DNA from: Kaistella pullorum
GTDB lineage: Bacteria > Bacteroidota > Bacteroidia > Flavobacteriales > Weeksellaceae
DNA: 64,000 nt
Assembly (NCBI RefSeq): GCF_014837035.1
Contig: NZ_JACSPS010000004.1
Coordinates: 1-64,000, forward strand
Direction of reading: 5' to 3'
Part shown: in pieces, positions 55,440-64,000 of the stretch
How positions within the stretch are numbered: position 1 is the first letter of the stretch
Layout of the letters: each line of letters starts with the position of its first letter
Program-made: the position numbers and the translations under genes
Notes under the pieces: model-generated
Databases searched by the model: none
Told to the model about the DNA's origin: nothing
The model's input: the letters and a program-made list of their open reading frames with translations, nothing else

Positions 55440-57701
55440 ATGAATTACGCCACAGAACTGAAAAAATTCGCCTCCAGCCAGTATATTTACTCTGCGGTTC
55501 GGATTACGCTGGCGATTGTGGTTCCAAGTATCATTTTAGCGCACTTCGGTTTACTGCAGGAATATTTCCTGTTTCCGCTCGCAACCAGTTTTGTAGGTCT
55601 TACAGACCAACCCGGACCCTTCATCCGCCGCCGAAATGCTCTCATCATGGCAATCGGTATATTTTCGGTGGTTGCCGTGATCGCCAGTTTACTGCAGGGT
55701 ATTACGCCTTTGGTTTATCTGGAGCTGCTCCTTTTCGGTTTATTTTTCTCAATGATCGGGGTTTACGGTCAGCGTTTCGCGGCAATCGGCTCACTCTCAC
55801 TGGTCGTCCTCGCCATTTTTGCAGACGGCCATCTCAGTGATAGCGGAGTGATAAAGAGTTCGCTGACATTTTTAGCCGGTGGAATTTGCTATCTAATTGT
55901 ATTTCTGATAGTTTCGAAAATCCAACCTTACAAACTCGCCAGCCAGATGATTGGTGAAAACTACGTGGAACTCGGGAACTATTTAAAAATTAAGTCAAAA
56001 TATTACGCCAAAAACCCTGATTATGATGATCTGAATCTTCAGGTAATCGCCCAACAGGTTAAAATAAAAAACCTGCAGGAAGATACCCGAGAAACGGTTT
56101 TTAAAACACGGAAGATCGTCAATGAATCTACCACCACGAGCCGTCTTTTGATGCTTATGTTCCTGAATTCCATCGATCTGCACGAAAAACTGATGACTTC
56201 AGAAAGTGACTACCGAAAGATTCATGACAGTTTTGATGACAGCGGATTTCTGGAATCTCTAAGTGCGTATCTATCGGGGCTCGCAGATGAGCTGGAAAAT
56301 ATCGGAATTGCTTTGCAGAGCGGCACGAAAGCGCGTCCTGTCACCAATTTGGATACAGAACTTGACCGCATTTATGATCAATATTTCGACCTTAGAAACA
56401 GAAAACTGAACGCGTCTACTTTAGAAAACTTCATGATTCTGAGACTGATCTTGGTACGGATTACGGGCGTTTCAGAAGATATCAGCACGATGTACAGGGT
56501 CTTTACACAAAACCAAAAACTTGCGAAAAGCCTTTCCACAGGCCTTGATTTGAATAAATTTGTCCCGGATGAGGAAAAAATCAACCTAAAACTTTTAGTG
56601 GGAAATATTTCGCTTAAATCTTCGCATTTTCGGCATGCGCTGCGGGTCACGATCGCACTGCTTTTGGGGTATTTTATTTCAAGTATCAGTTTTCTCGGGA
56701 TTGGACGCTCATATTGGGTGCTCATAACCATTTTGGCGATCATGAGACCCGCATATTCCACCACCAAACACCGTAATCTTCTGCGGCTTTATGGTACAGT
56801 AGTAGGCGCGTTTGCAGCGTACGGACTGCTGCATTTAGTTGATAACAGTTCAATTTTATTTGCCGTGCTTATGCTCAGCATGATCCTGTGTTTCAGTTTT
56901 TTAAAAGCACAGTATTTCTGGGCTGTACTGTTCATGACGATCTACGTTTTCCTCACTTTTAATTTTCTGAATCCGGGGAATATTAATCTGTTATTCAAAG
57001 ACCGCATTACGGATACGGCAATCGCCGGAATCGTGGCTTTTGCGGTTTCCTATTTTGTCTTCCCTGTTTGGGAACACACGCAGAATCTCGGCTTGATGAA
57101 AAAATCAGCAAAAAGTAATCTCCGATATTTCCGCTCTGTGATGGATGTGCTGATGAATAAAAAAATTGGTGTTGAGGATTACAAACTTAGCCGGAAGAAT
57201 GCCGTAATTGACCTTGCGAACCTTTCTGACAGTTTTCAGCGAATGCTTTCGGATCCGAAAAACCAACAGAAAAAGATGGAGCATATTCACCAGTTCGTGA
57301 ATACCGCACAATTGCTTACGGCTTATATTGCCTCGCTTTCGCAGTATTCGAAAAGCGGCCGTGAGTATCCCGAAATCGATTTCCGCAGCTGGATGACTAA
57401 AATTTCCGCTGAATTGCTGCGAACCACACTTATTTTAGCTAAGAAAGAACTTAAAGATGAAATAATAAGTGAAAGCCGTCTGCAGCCGGGAGATTCCGTA
57501 CAAAAACTGCTTGAGAAACGTAAAAAAGAAATCCGCGATTACGATATCACAGACCGTCGTGATCCGAACAGGATTACCCATCTGACGGAACTTCGTAACC
57601 TGCAGGAAGTGCTGGAACTCATCTATGAGGTAGCACGGGAACAGCGAAAAGTAGCGGAGCACCTGGATCCGGACGTTCAGTCAACAATTGTAAAGCAGTA
57701 A
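55440..57701 (+). CDS. FUSC/YccS-type membrane protein
   Basis: A 753-residue inner-membrane protein with two bundles of about six helices, at roughly residues 15-165 and 395-545, separated by a large soluble domain, as in the YccS/FUSC family (fusaric-acid-resistance-like, aromatic acid exporters). Motifs include TDQPGPFIRRRNA, GIGRSYWVLITI and RPAYSTTKHRN. The C-terminal 200 residues are mostly helical. The 3' end overlaps the convergent PPTase gene by 25 bp. Substrate is not determinable. Confidence 0.88.
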   Translation: MNYATELKKFASSQYIYSAVRITLAIVVPSIILAHFGLLQEYFLFPLATSFVGLTDQPGPFIRRRNALIMAIGIFSVVAVIASLLQGITPLVYLELLLFGLFFSMIGVYGQRFAAIGSLSLVVLAIFADGHLSDSGVIKSSLTFLAGGICYLIVFLIVSKIQPYKLASQMIGENYVELGNYLKIKSKYYAKNPDYDDLNLQVIAQQVKIKNLQEDTRETVFKTRKIVNESTTTSRLLMLMFLNSIDLHEKLMTSESDYRKIHDSFDDSGFLESLSAYLSGLADELENIGIALQSGTKARPVTNLDTELDRIYDQYFDLRNRKLNASTLENFMILRLILVRITGVSEDISTMYRVFTQNQKLAKSLSTGLDLNKFVPDEEKINLKLLVGNISLKSSHFRHALRVTIALLLGYFISSISFLGIGRSYWVLITILAIMRPAYSTTKHRNLLRLYGTVVGAFAAYGLLHLVDNSSILFAVLMLSMILCFSFLKAQYFWAVLFMTIYVFLTFNFLNPGNINLLFKDRITDTAIAGIVAFAVSYFVFPVWEHTQNLGLMKKSAKSNLRYFRSVMDVLMNKKIGVEDYKLSRKNAVIDLANLSDSFQRMLSDPKNQQKKMEHIHQFVNTAQLLTAYIASLSQYSKSGREYPEIDFRSWMTKISAELLRTTLILAKKELKDEIISESRLQPGDSVQKLLEKRKKEIRDYDITDRRDPNRITHLTELRNLQEVLELIYEVAREQRKVAEHLDPDVQSTIVKQ

Positions 57702-58288
57702 TTTTCAAAGAATTCTACACGCGCTTTGAAAAGGTCTGATACGTTTTCGTCATGCACGCGGCACAGGATATTGTATGGAAAATCTAGCCTGAAAGGCTTT
57801 ACTTCATAATGTTTCTTCAGCGACCAATATTTGGAATGGTGGATCTTGTAGAGACTTTCTTTTACTGACCAGATCACCGTAAGGTAAGGCACTTCCCGTC
57901 CCTTTTCGATGAATTTACTTTCATTTTCATTTAAAAACTTGTGCTGTATGCGTGCAATTTTATCATTAAATGGTTCAATATCGATCCCGATATTCTCTTT
58001 GGCAATCGCAAGTGCAGCATATGGAAACGAGTGAGTGATGGAAATTTCGAAATCGCGCGGTTCCAAATAAGGTATGCGGCCGTCATATAGAATTTTATAG
58101 CCGGGAAGAACAGTTTGCAGGATTTTGCGTACGAGTAAAATTTCTTTCAACTTCACCGGGTGGTAATCTTTTACTTTCTCGAAATTCTCCTCTTCCAGAA
58201 GTTTTTCTGCATCCAGCTCCTCCGGTTCATCATATTTCCAGAGTAAAATAGTCGCATTATGATCGGAGAAATCTCGGTAAAGAGGCAT
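57677..58288 (-). CDS. 4'-phosphopantetheinyl transferase superfamily protein
   Basis: A 203-residue Sfp-like enzyme that transfers phosphopantetheine from CoA to carrier proteins. Mg-binding acids are D103 and E105 in GIDIEPF, with E144 in SVKESLYKIH; the substrate lysine K148 is present. The size is typical of the single-chain Sfp/HetI group. The gene has a TAAATTTG box at 58306-58313. The target carrier is not identifiable; FUSC is only convergent. Confidence 0.9.
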   Translation of the reverse strand: MPLYRDFSDHNATILLWKYDEPEELDAEKLLEEENFEKVKDYHPVKLKEILLVRKILQTVLPGYKILYDGRIPYLEPRDFEISITHSFPYAALAIAKENIGIDIEPFNDKIARIQHKFLNENESKFIEKGREVPYLTVIWSVKESLYKIHHSKYWSLKKHYEVKPFRLDFPYNILCRVHDENVSDLFKARVEFFENYCFTIVD

Positions 58289-58305
58289 GTGTAATTGATT
58301 ATTGC

Positions 58306-58313
58306 CAAATTTA
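58306..58313 (-). promoter_or_regulatory. -7 box of the PPTase gene
   Basis: Minus-strand TAAATTTG, 17 bp before the ATG. It is flanked exactly by ATTGC (58301-58305) and GCAAT (58314-58318), a 5-bp inverted repeat. Confidence 0.5.
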
Positions 58314-58415
58314 GCAATTATTTAGAACAGAAAAAATGGACAATTCGTAAGTAGCAGCCGGATATAACTCCTATTTCGCCTGATCCTAAGCTGAATTTAA
58401 ACAAGCAGAATTTCG

Positions 58416-58423
58416 TACATTTG
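58416..58423 (+). promoter_or_regulatory. -7 box of ahcY
   Basis: TACATTTG, 18 bp before the ATG at 58442; exact TAnnTTTG match without a clear -33 TTTG. Confidence 0.5.
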
Positions 58424-58441
58424 CAAAAATTTTTTATTTAG

Positions 58442-59755
58442 ATGAGCACACAAACACAATATTTACCTTATAAAGTAAAAGACATTTCCCTCGCAGAATG
58501 GGGACGTAAGGAAATAATGCTTGCAGAAGCAGAAATGCCCGGACTGATGGCTATCCGTGAAGAATACGGTCCATCGCAGCCTTTGAAAGGCGCACGTATC
58601 GCGGGCTGCCTTCACATGACTATTCAGACGGCTGTACTTATCGAGACATTGGTTGCACTCGGAGCTGACGTTACCTGGTCTTCATGCAATATTTTCTCTA
58701 CACAGGATCATGCAGCTGCTGCAATTGCGGCCGCAGGAATTCCGGTTTACGCTTGGAAAGGAATGAATGAAGAAGAATTTGAATGGTGCATCGAACAAAC
58801 CATATTTTTCGGTGAAGACAGAAAACCGTTAAATCTGATTTTGGATGATGGCGGCGACCTTACCAATATGGTTTTTGACAAATATCCTGAACTTACAAAA
58901 GACATCAAAGGTCTTTCTGAAGAGACTACTACAGGTGTTCACAGACTTTACGAAAGAATGGCGAACGGTACTTTGGTGATGCCGGCGATCAATGTAAATG
59001 ACTCTGTAACGAAATCTAAATTTGACAATAAATACGGCTGTAGAGAATCTGCGGTAGATGCAATACGCCGTGCGACGGACGTAATGCTGGCAGGTAAGCG
59101 TGTGGTAGTTTGCGGCTACGGCGATGTAGGTAAAGGTACGGCAGCTTCGTTCCGCGGAGCGGGCTCAATCGTTACCGTAACCGAAGTTGATCCGATCTGT
59201 GCACTTCAGGCAGCTATGGAAGGCTTTGAAGTAAAAAGACTCGATACTGTGGTAGAAACAGCAGATATCATCATTACAACGACCGGAAACTTCAATATCG
59301 TACAGGGCGCACACTTTAAGAAGATGAAAGATAAAACCATTGTGTGTAATATCGGTCACTTCGATAATGAGATTGATATGGCCTGGCTGAATGAAAACTA
59401 TGGTGACACCAAATATGAGGTAAAGCCCCAGGTTGATGTTTACAATATCGATGGCAAAGAAATCATCATTCTGGCAGAAGGACGGCTTGTAAACCTTGGC
59501 TGTGCAACAGGTCACCCAAGTTTCGTGATGAGTAACTCATTCAGCAACCAAACGTTAGCACAAATCGAACTTTGGACGAACGCGTCTGCTTACAAAAACG
59601 AAGTGTACACTCTTCCGAAGCATCTTGACGAGAAGGTTGCAGCACTTCACCTGAAGAAGCTAGGCGTAGAGCTTGAAGTTCTCACGCCAGCGCAGGCAAA
59701 ATACATCGGTGTGGAGGTGGAAGGACCTTTCAAACCTGAGTATTACAGATACTAA
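58442..59755 (+). CDS. ahcY: Adenosylhomocysteinase
   Basis: A 437-residue NAD-dependent hydrolase that splits S-adenosylhomocysteine to adenosine and homocysteine in the activated-methyl cycle. NAD motif [10 protein letters not shown], substrate region [13 protein letters not shown], and the C-terminal KPEYYRY tail are present. [19 protein letters not shown] and DDGGDLTNM match the family. It is monocistronic with a strong terminator at 59783. Confidence 0.97.
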   Translation: MSTQTQYLPYKVKDISLAEWGRKEIMLAEAEMPGLMAIREEYGPSQPLKGARIAGCLHMTIQTAVLIETLVALGADVTWSSCNIFSTQDHAAAAIAAAGIPVYAWKGMNEEEFEWCIEQTIFFGEDRKPLNLILDDGGDLTNMVFDKYPELTKDIKGLSEETTTGVHRLYERMANGTLVMPAINVNDSVTKSKFDNKYGCRESAVDAIRRATDVMLAGKRVVVCGYGDVGKGTAASFRGAGSIVTVTEVDPICALQAAMEGFEVKRLDTVVETADIIITTTGNFNIVQGAHFKKMKDKTIVCNIGHFDNEIDMAWLNENYGDTKYEVKPQVDVYNIDGKEIIILAEGRLVNLGCATGHPSFVMSNSFSNQTLAQIELWTNASAYKNEVYTLPKHLDEKVAALHLKKLGVELEVLTPAQAKYIGVEVEGPFKPEYYRY

Positions 59756-59782
59756 ATTAGTCTTCAAAAGGATTTATCTGAT

Positions 59783-59816
59783 AACGCTACTGAGAACTCA
59801 GTAGCGTTTTTTTTTT
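59783..59816 (+). terminator. Strong terminator after ahcY
   Basis: AACGCTACTGAG and CTCAGTAGCGTT form a perfect 12-bp stem with an AA loop, followed by a long T run. Confidence 0.92.
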
Positions 59817-59893
59817 TAAATCTACTGCCCGGTACTTTTTAACATTAATGTTGAAAGGTGTATTCACTCTTTTATTAAGGTGAATTGACCTAG

Positions 59894-59923
59894 TTTGCGC
59901 TTTCATATTTAGTCGTATATTTG
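59894..59923 (+). promoter_or_regulatory. Promoter of the three-paralogue operon
   Basis: TTTG at 59894-59897 and TATATTTG at 59916-59923, 18-bp spacer, fit the Bacteroidota consensus. A small hairpin, TTGTG-CTAA-CACAA, overlaps the 3' edge. The first ATG is 21 bp downstream. Confidence 0.7.
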
Positions 59924-59944
59924 TGCTAACACAAAACACGACTG

Positions 59945-60751
59945 ATGAAAAAAAATCTACTACTGGGGTTCCTGGTAAAAGTTGCGCTATGCCATGCGCA
60001 GGTCGGCATAGGCACCAATGTCACCACTTTTGACAACTCTGAGGTACTAAAAATTGCTGCAACCAACAAAGGAGTATTACTACCAAATATTTCTATTCCC
60101 AATCTGAACAACGCGGCTCCGGTCTCTTCTCCGGCCTCGTCTCTGCTGGTTTACAACACGAATACCATGACCGGTAAAGGTTTCTACTTTTGGCAAAACA
60201 ACAAATGGAACCCGATTCTCGATACTACAAATATTTTTAAATACCTGGGGATCGTAAGATCGGAGAGCGCGATTTCCACCGGAGGTGTGAACGATAGTTC
60301 ACCGATAACCGGCGTTTCTTACACGATGGGTGAAAGCCCGTCAGCGCACGACTGGCAGCTGATCCCGGGGCTCAGCAAAACAATATCGCTCTATTCCGGG
60401 CAGAACACAGTTTCAATTTCCGGAAGCGGTATCGCACAGATAAATTCTGCTGCTTATGAAAACACTTTCATGTCCTACTCTGTCGCCCTTTTCGTTGATT
60501 CTAAACTAAGCGGCGTGCGTAATTTCATGATCACGGGAAAGCAATCATGCCTGTACAATGACTTCAATGTCTATTTCAATGTGAGCAATTTATCCACAGG
60601 AAACCACCTTATTGAACTTCGGGAGACTTTACGTGTTACCGAGATCAGTACTCAAAGCATCACTTTTGGTGCTAAGCATGCATCCTGCAGCAACCTGAGT
60701 CCGCTGATGGATAAATCGCTGATGAGCATTCAAATTTCAGAAAGACCTTAA
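59945..60751 (+). CDS. Secreted protein, tandem family member 1
   Basis: A 268-residue exported protein of unknown function, first of three tandem paralogues. A signal peptide ends near residue 19 (CHAQVG). The mature N-terminus has the family motif QVGIGT...NKGVLLPNISI, followed by SLLVYNTNTM and YFWQNNKW. A C-terminal beta-rich domain carries a cysteine in KQSCLYNDFNVYF and another in HASCSNLSP, conserved across the three. The N-terminal motif is common on Bacteroidota surface and tail-fibre-like proteins. Promoter at 59894. Confidence 0.8.
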   Translation: MKKNLLLGFLVKVALCHAQVGIGTNVTTFDNSEVLKIAATNKGVLLPNISIPNLNNAAPVSSPASSLLVYNTNTMTGKGFYFWQNNKWNPILDTTNIFKYLGIVRSESAISTGGVNDSSPITGVSYTMGESPSAHDWQLIPGLSKTISLYSGQNTVSISGSGIAQINSAAYENTFMSYSVALFVDSKLSGVRNFMITGKQSCLYNDFNVYFNVSNLSTGNHLIELRETLRVTEISTQSITFGAKHASCSNLSPLMDKSLMSIQISERP

Positions 60752-60764
60752 ACACACACAAATT

Positions 60765-61592
60765 ATGAAAAATTTATACATTTCACTCCTGGCATTCGGG
60801 TGCACACTACTGTCCGCGCAGGTGGGAATTAACACACGCACGCCACATGCTTCTGCCGCGCTGGATATCAGCGCAAACAATAAAGGAGTAAGTTTTCCGA
60901 AGGTTGCGCTTTTAAGCAAAACCGATGTTACATCCGTTTCGAATCCTAAGGAATCCCTGATAATTTATAATACCAACACAAGTGATTCCGGCAATGAAGG
61001 ATATTATTTCTGGAACGGGAGCCGGTGGGATTACTTCTTTTCAGACCTTAATCAGGCCAATTTGCTCAATCAGGTTAAATATTACTCAGCAACATCCAGC
61101 ACCGGATATACTTTCACAAGTTCACAGTTTTTAGGTTACAGTGCGCATGCATATGGTGAGACGATCAATACATCTCAATGGACTGTAATATCATCGATTA
61201 CTAAAAACATCGTAGTGGACCGCGCGCAAAATCAGGTGCTGATGAACATCAACGGTATGTACCAAGCCAATAACGGAAGTTCAGCTACTGGTGGTATTAC
61301 CTCTACCATCGGCTTTTTTGTGGATGACAAACTGATCGATGTGAAACCGATGTTCCTCGACTTTGCCTCCTCATGTGCGTTCCGGCAGTTTATGATTTAT
61401 GGCGTGGCGAACAATCTCACTGTAGGAAACCACACGGTGAAATTTGCAATCCGTAATATCGAAGCGCCTGCGATAAGTGGTCTCACTGTTACTTACGGCG
61501 CGCCAAATACATCGTCGTCATGCAATACCATTAGTGCTTTCGAATCGGCCATCAGCAGTACGATTTTCGTTAACCAACCTTATGTTTTTTAA
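60765..61592 (+). CDS. Secreted protein, tandem family member 2
   Basis: A 275-residue paralogue of the preceding gene, 13 bp downstream. After a signal peptide (ending LSAQVG), the N-terminal motif QVGINTRTPHASAALDIS and NNKGVSFPKVAL is clear, then SLIIYNTNTS and YYFWNGSRWDYF. The cysteines are in SSCAFRQFMIYGVANNL and SSSCNTISAF, matching member 1. Function unknown; likely a secreted or surface protein of the same set. Confidence 0.8.
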   Translation: MKNLYISLLAFGCTLLSAQVGINTRTPHASAALDISANNKGVSFPKVALLSKTDVTSVSNPKESLIIYNTNTSDSGNEGYYFWNGSRWDYFFSDLNQANLLNQVKYYSATSSTGYTFTSSQFLGYSAHAYGETINTSQWTVISSITKNIVVDRAQNQVLMNINGMYQANNGSSATGGITSTIGFFVDDKLIDVKPMFLDFASSCAFRQFMIYGVANNLTVGNHTVKFAIRNIEAPAISGLTVTYGAPNTSSSCNTISAFESAISSTIFVNQPYVF

Positions 61593-61594
61593 TC

Positions 61595-62398
61595 ATGAAA
61601 GCAACAATTACCACTTTATTTATCGCTGCCATGATTACCGGATATAATGCGCAGGTTCTCATCACTACCAATCCTGCGCTGGGCACTACGCCACATTCCA
61701 GTGCGGTGCTCGATATTAAGGATGACCGTCACGGCATTTTATTGCCGCAGGTTGCACTTACAGGCAGTACAGATAACAGTACGATTCCGAGTCCTGTGAG
61801 AGGTTTATTGGTTCAAAATACCAATACCGGGCAATCAAATTTTTGGGCTGCAGGAAAATGGAACCGCAATTTCGCGGTAAGTGATGGTTTGGCAATCATT
61901 AAGCAAACTGAAAATTTTAACGGAAATTCTACAGCAAGTACGGCTGTCAGTACCTTCCCGACTACGGTTCCGTTGTTCAATTTAAATGATTCCACAACAG
62001 GCTGGACCAAACTGAATGCAGGTACCACCGTGACAATCACCAAAGCGACCAATACCAACTATGTAATCACAGAAGGTATGGTGCAGGTAAATAACAGCTT
62101 AACAACCGACCAAAAATTTCAGTTTGCAATTGGGATCTTCGTTAACGGACAACTAAAACTAGCGAGCAAATATTATACAACGAGCACTACCTACGTCTGC
62201 AGCTGGCGAAAGTTTAATCTTGCCGGTATCTTTAATGATCTTCCTGTCGGCACACACAATGTGGAAGTTTACGGAAGAAATCTGCCCGTAGTTACATCGG
62301 GATATACGCAAATTGTTTATGGTGGAAACAGCAGCAATTGTGACAATATAAACAATGATATGGCGCGCATCTACGTAACGGCACAGACAAGTCAGTAA
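61595..62398 (+). CDS. Secreted protein, tandem family member 3
   Basis: A 267-residue paralogue starting 2 bp after member 2, so co-transcribed and probably co-translated. Signal peptide ends near MITGYNAQ. The motif has diverged (QVLITTNPA, HSSAVLDIKDDRHGILLPQVAL), followed by GLLVQNTNTG and FWAAGKWNRN. The paired cysteines are in YVCSWRKFNLAGIFNDL and SSNCDNINND. Last gene of the three, closed by the terminator at 62418. Confidence 0.8.
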   Translation: MKATITTLFIAAMITGYNAQVLITTNPALGTTPHSSAVLDIKDDRHGILLPQVALTGSTDNSTIPSPVRGLLVQNTNTGQSNFWAAGKWNRNFAVSDGLAIIKQTENFNGNSTASTAVSTFPTTVPLFNLNDSTTGWTKLNAGTTVTITKATNTNYVITEGMVQVNNSLTTDQKFQFAIGIFVNGQLKLASKYYTTSTTYVCSWRKFNLAGIFNDLPVGTHNVEVYGRNLPVVTSGYTQIVYGGNSSNCDNINNDMARIYVTAQTSQ

Positions 62399-62417
62399 GG
62401 TGAAATATCTTTTTTTT

Positions 62418-62451
62418 AATCCCCGGTGTACAATTCCGGGGATTTTTTTTG
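62418..62451 (+). terminator. Terminator after the three-paralogue operon
   Basis: AATCCCCGG and CCGGGGATT pair around a 9-nt loop, followed by eight T residues. It rules out a longer upstream start for the SGNH hydrolase. Confidence 0.9.
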
Positions 62452-62479
62452 CTTAAATTTAAGTTTTAAAGCAAATAAA

Positions 62480-63136
62480 ATGAAGAAACTATTCACTATA
62501 CTTACCTTTCTCATTCTTTCGCAGGCCCTTTTTTCGCAGACGAAGCCAGCTTTTTGGGACGACATCGAAAAATTTAAGAAGGCCGACAGAGAAATGCGCG
62601 CGCCGGAGGATGCGATACTTTTGGTCGGCAGCTCTTCATTTACTATGTGGAAAGATGTGGCTGATTATTTTCCGGGAAAGACATTTATCAATCGTGGTTT
62701 CGGAGGATCAAGTCTTTTTGATCTGAATTTTTATTCAAAAGAACTGCTGCAACCTTATAAACCCAGTCAGATCATTATTTATTGCGGTGAAAATGATTTT
62801 GCTGCAAATGAAAATCTAAAACCTCGCGAAGTCTTTAACCGCTTTAAGCATTTCTACGCCGAAGTGCGAAGATACCATCCGAATGTCCCTGTTTCGTACA
62901 TTTCAATCAAGCTTTCACCAAGCCGAAAACACTTGTGGCCTAAATTCACCGCTACGAACAAGATGATTCGTAAATTTATGGAGCTTAAACCAAACGCGGC
63001 TTATATCGATATTGTGAAACCAATGACCAATAGTAACGGGGAAGCACGAAAGGAACTTTTCCTGGATGACCAGCTGCATCTTACGCCTGAAGGTTATAAA
63101 ATATGGGCCACACAGATGGCTCCGCACATTAAATAG
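62480..63136 (+). CDS. Secreted SGNH/GDSL hydrolase
   Basis: A 218-residue exported esterase- or lipase-like hydrolase. Signal peptide MKKLFTILTFLILSQALFSQ. SGNH blocks: nucleophile Ser in LLVGSSSFTMW (near residues 51-52), Gly in NRGFGGSSLFD, Asn in YCGENDF, and Asp-His in DDQLHLTPEGY. The ATG at 62480 is preferred over an upstream in-frame ATG at 62426 that sits inside the terminator. Substrate unknown. Hemerythrin gene follows by 6 bp. Confidence 0.9.
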   Translation: MKKLFTILTFLILSQALFSQTKPAFWDDIEKFKKADREMRAPEDAILLVGSSSFTMWKDVADYFPGKTFINRGFGGSSLFDLNFYSKELLQPYKPSQIIIYCGENDFAANENLKPREVFNRFKHFYAEVRRYHPNVPVSYISIKLSPSRKHLWPKFTATNKMIRKFMELKPNAAYIDIVKPMTNSNGEARKELFLDDQLHLTPEGYKIWATQMAPHIK

Positions 63137-63142
63137 AAAATT

Positions 63143-63589
63143 ATGAAAAGACATGAAGCACTGGTGCAACTCAGCCGTGATCACCATTTTGGACTTCTGC
63201 TATGCTGGAAACTGAAACAGGGAATTGTAAAAAACATCGGTGCAGGCCGAATGGCGCGGTATATTTCTATATTTTTTAATCACAATCTGGCACCGCATTT
63301 TGCCGAGGAAGAGGAAACAATCTTCAATATTTTAGGTGAAAAACATCCGCTGATTTCAGAAGCACTGACGGAACATAACATAATGCGTGAGATGGTAGCA
63401 CGCGGATTCAGCGATATCGCAGAAATACAAGGTTTCAGGGATTTACTGGAAGTTCACATCCGGAAGGAGGAACGCCAGATTTTTCCGGAAATTGAGAGAC
63501 AAGCCACAGACAAGCAACTTCGGGAGCTGTTGGAGCTGCCGCATCCTGTTCTGAAAGAGCCCGAGTACGACGACCAATTCTGGAAATAG
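63143..63589 (+). CDS. Hemerythrin-domain protein
   Basis: A 148-residue four-helix bundle that likely binds a di-iron centre. Ligand candidates in order are H15, H52 and E56 (HFAEEEE), H78 (TEHN), H105 and E109 (HIRKEER). Such proteins sense or handle O2 or NO. It lies 6 bp after the SGNH hydrolase gene, possibly co-transcribed, and converges with the helicase 16 bp away. Confidence 0.87.
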   Translation: MKRHEALVQLSRDHHFGLLLCWKLKQGIVKNIGAGRMARYISIFFNHNLAPHFAEEEETIFNILGEKHPLISEALTEHNIMREMVARGFSDIAEIQGFRDLLEVHIRKEERQIFPEIERQATDKQLRELLELPHPVLKEPEYDDQFWK

Positions 63590-63605
63590 CAAAAAAATTT
63601 CGAGA

Positions 63606-64000
63606 CTACTTTTTTCGTTTCGCCTTTGATTTTGCCTTAGCCTGGGCACGGTTACCGGGTTTGGTTTTTGGTGGGTTCCGTTTTGTGGGTCCACCCCAGT
63701 TGACTTTTTTGTTTTTGTCTTTTTTCTCATGAAATGCACCACCGCCCTCTTCGAGTTTTACGGTATGCGCGATTTTCATAATCACCTCATCTTTTTCAGA
63801 TGCGATCTTTACGGGATTTATTTTTACGTCAGCCGGAAAATCCTGCAAGGCCAGGGATTTATCCATCAAAACCTCTATTTCAAGTAAATTGATTTCCTCT
63901 TTTTCTGTAAAAAACGAAAGCGCTTTTCCGTCCTTATCGGCACGGCCGGTACGTCCGATGCGGTGAATATACTGTTCTGGAACTTCAGGGATTTCAAAAT
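63606..64000 (-). CDS. DEAD-box RNA helicase, C-terminal part (runs off the window)
   Basis: Only the 3' end is in the window; the 5' end lies beyond 64000. The reading frame stays open to the edge and shows helicase motif VI in QYIHRIGRTGRADKDGKA, then SFFTEKEE, typical of the RhlE/DEAD-box C-terminal lobe. The tail is very basic (PKTKPGNRAQAKAKSKAK), as in RNA-binding extensions. An internal ATG at 63869 is not the start. Confidence 0.9.
   Translation of the reverse strand, partial: FEIPEVPEQYIHRIGRTGRADKDGKALSFFTEKEEINLLEIEVLMDKSLALQDFPADVKINPVKIASEKDEVIMKIAHTVKLEEGGGAFHEKKDKNKKVNWGGPTKRNPPKTKPGNRAQAKAKSKAKRKK

Noticed and set aside
62426-62479. Longer start for the SGNH hydrolase
   Set aside because: The extension lies inside a strong terminator and would bury the signal peptide.

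Overview
The window looks like chromosome of a Flavobacteriia member of Bacteroidota, most likely the Chryseobacterium-like Weeksellaceae. The evidence is gldJ, porU, porV and a gldA-like gene, a secreted subtilase with a type IX sorting tail, an S46 dipeptidyl-peptidase, and promoters of the Bacteroidota type (TAnnTTTG at -7, TTTG or TTG near -33) instead of sigma70 boxes. No rRNA operon, CRISPR array or intact IS element was seen.

Layout. 0.2-3.4 kb: accessory segment with a tyrosine recombinase, an unrecognised basic protein preceded by four 11-bp repeats, and a Ycf48-like secreted protein. 3.4-8.7 kb: amino acid permease, PnuC transporter, Tyr-rich lipoprotein, dapF and mltG. 8.7-11.3 kb: TonB-dependent-receptor-like outer membrane protein. 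11.4-24 kb: probable surface-glycan locus with galE, a TPR/YaiO-like outer membrane protein, a DegT-type sugar aminotransferase, a 1301-residue hybrid histidine kinase with Hpt, a stand-alone receiver, a membrane-anchored HEAT protein, and one 1139-residue protein joining a family-2 glycosyltransferase to an LTA-synthase-like phosphotransferase. 24-31.6 kb: subtilase, unusual DapB, DUF2200, PEP carboxylase, and an aspartyl protease/PDZ protein with a small membrane protein. 31.6-35 kb: glgB-glgA. 35-44 kb: two unknown proteins, a probable DPP11, an M16 peptidase, aspA and an amidase lipoprotein.

44.2-45.1 kb: tRNA-Ser, tRNA-Pro and tRNA-Arg mixed with two tRNA remnants, a frameshifted GIY-YIG nuclease gene and a duplicated tRNA 3' half plus terminator that ends in a second GIY-YIG start codon. 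45.2-55.2 kb: gldA-like, SRPBCC, NUDIX, murF, gldJ and divergent porU-porV, the type IX secretion and gliding block. 55.4-59.8 kb: FUSC-type membrane protein, phosphopantetheinyl transferase, ahcY. 59.9-62.4 kb: three tandem paralogous secreted proteins behind a good promoter. 62.4-64 kb: SGNH hydrolase, hemerythrin, and the C-terminus of a DEAD-box helicase running off the right edge.

How genes work together. PorU and PorV mature and attach type IX cargo, and the subtilase at 24 kb carries the matching sorting tail. DapB and DapF act in diaminopimelate/lysine synthesis, and MurF uses diaminopimelate-containing peptides for peptidoglycan, which MltG and the amidase lipoprotein trim. The most interesting unit is the 11.4-24 kb locus, where a multistep phosphorelay is probably co-transcribed with a fused glycosyltransferase/phosphotransferase. 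Its product cannot be read from the sequence. The second is the tRNA/GIY-YIG array, which looks like the scar of a small mobile or duplicating unit.
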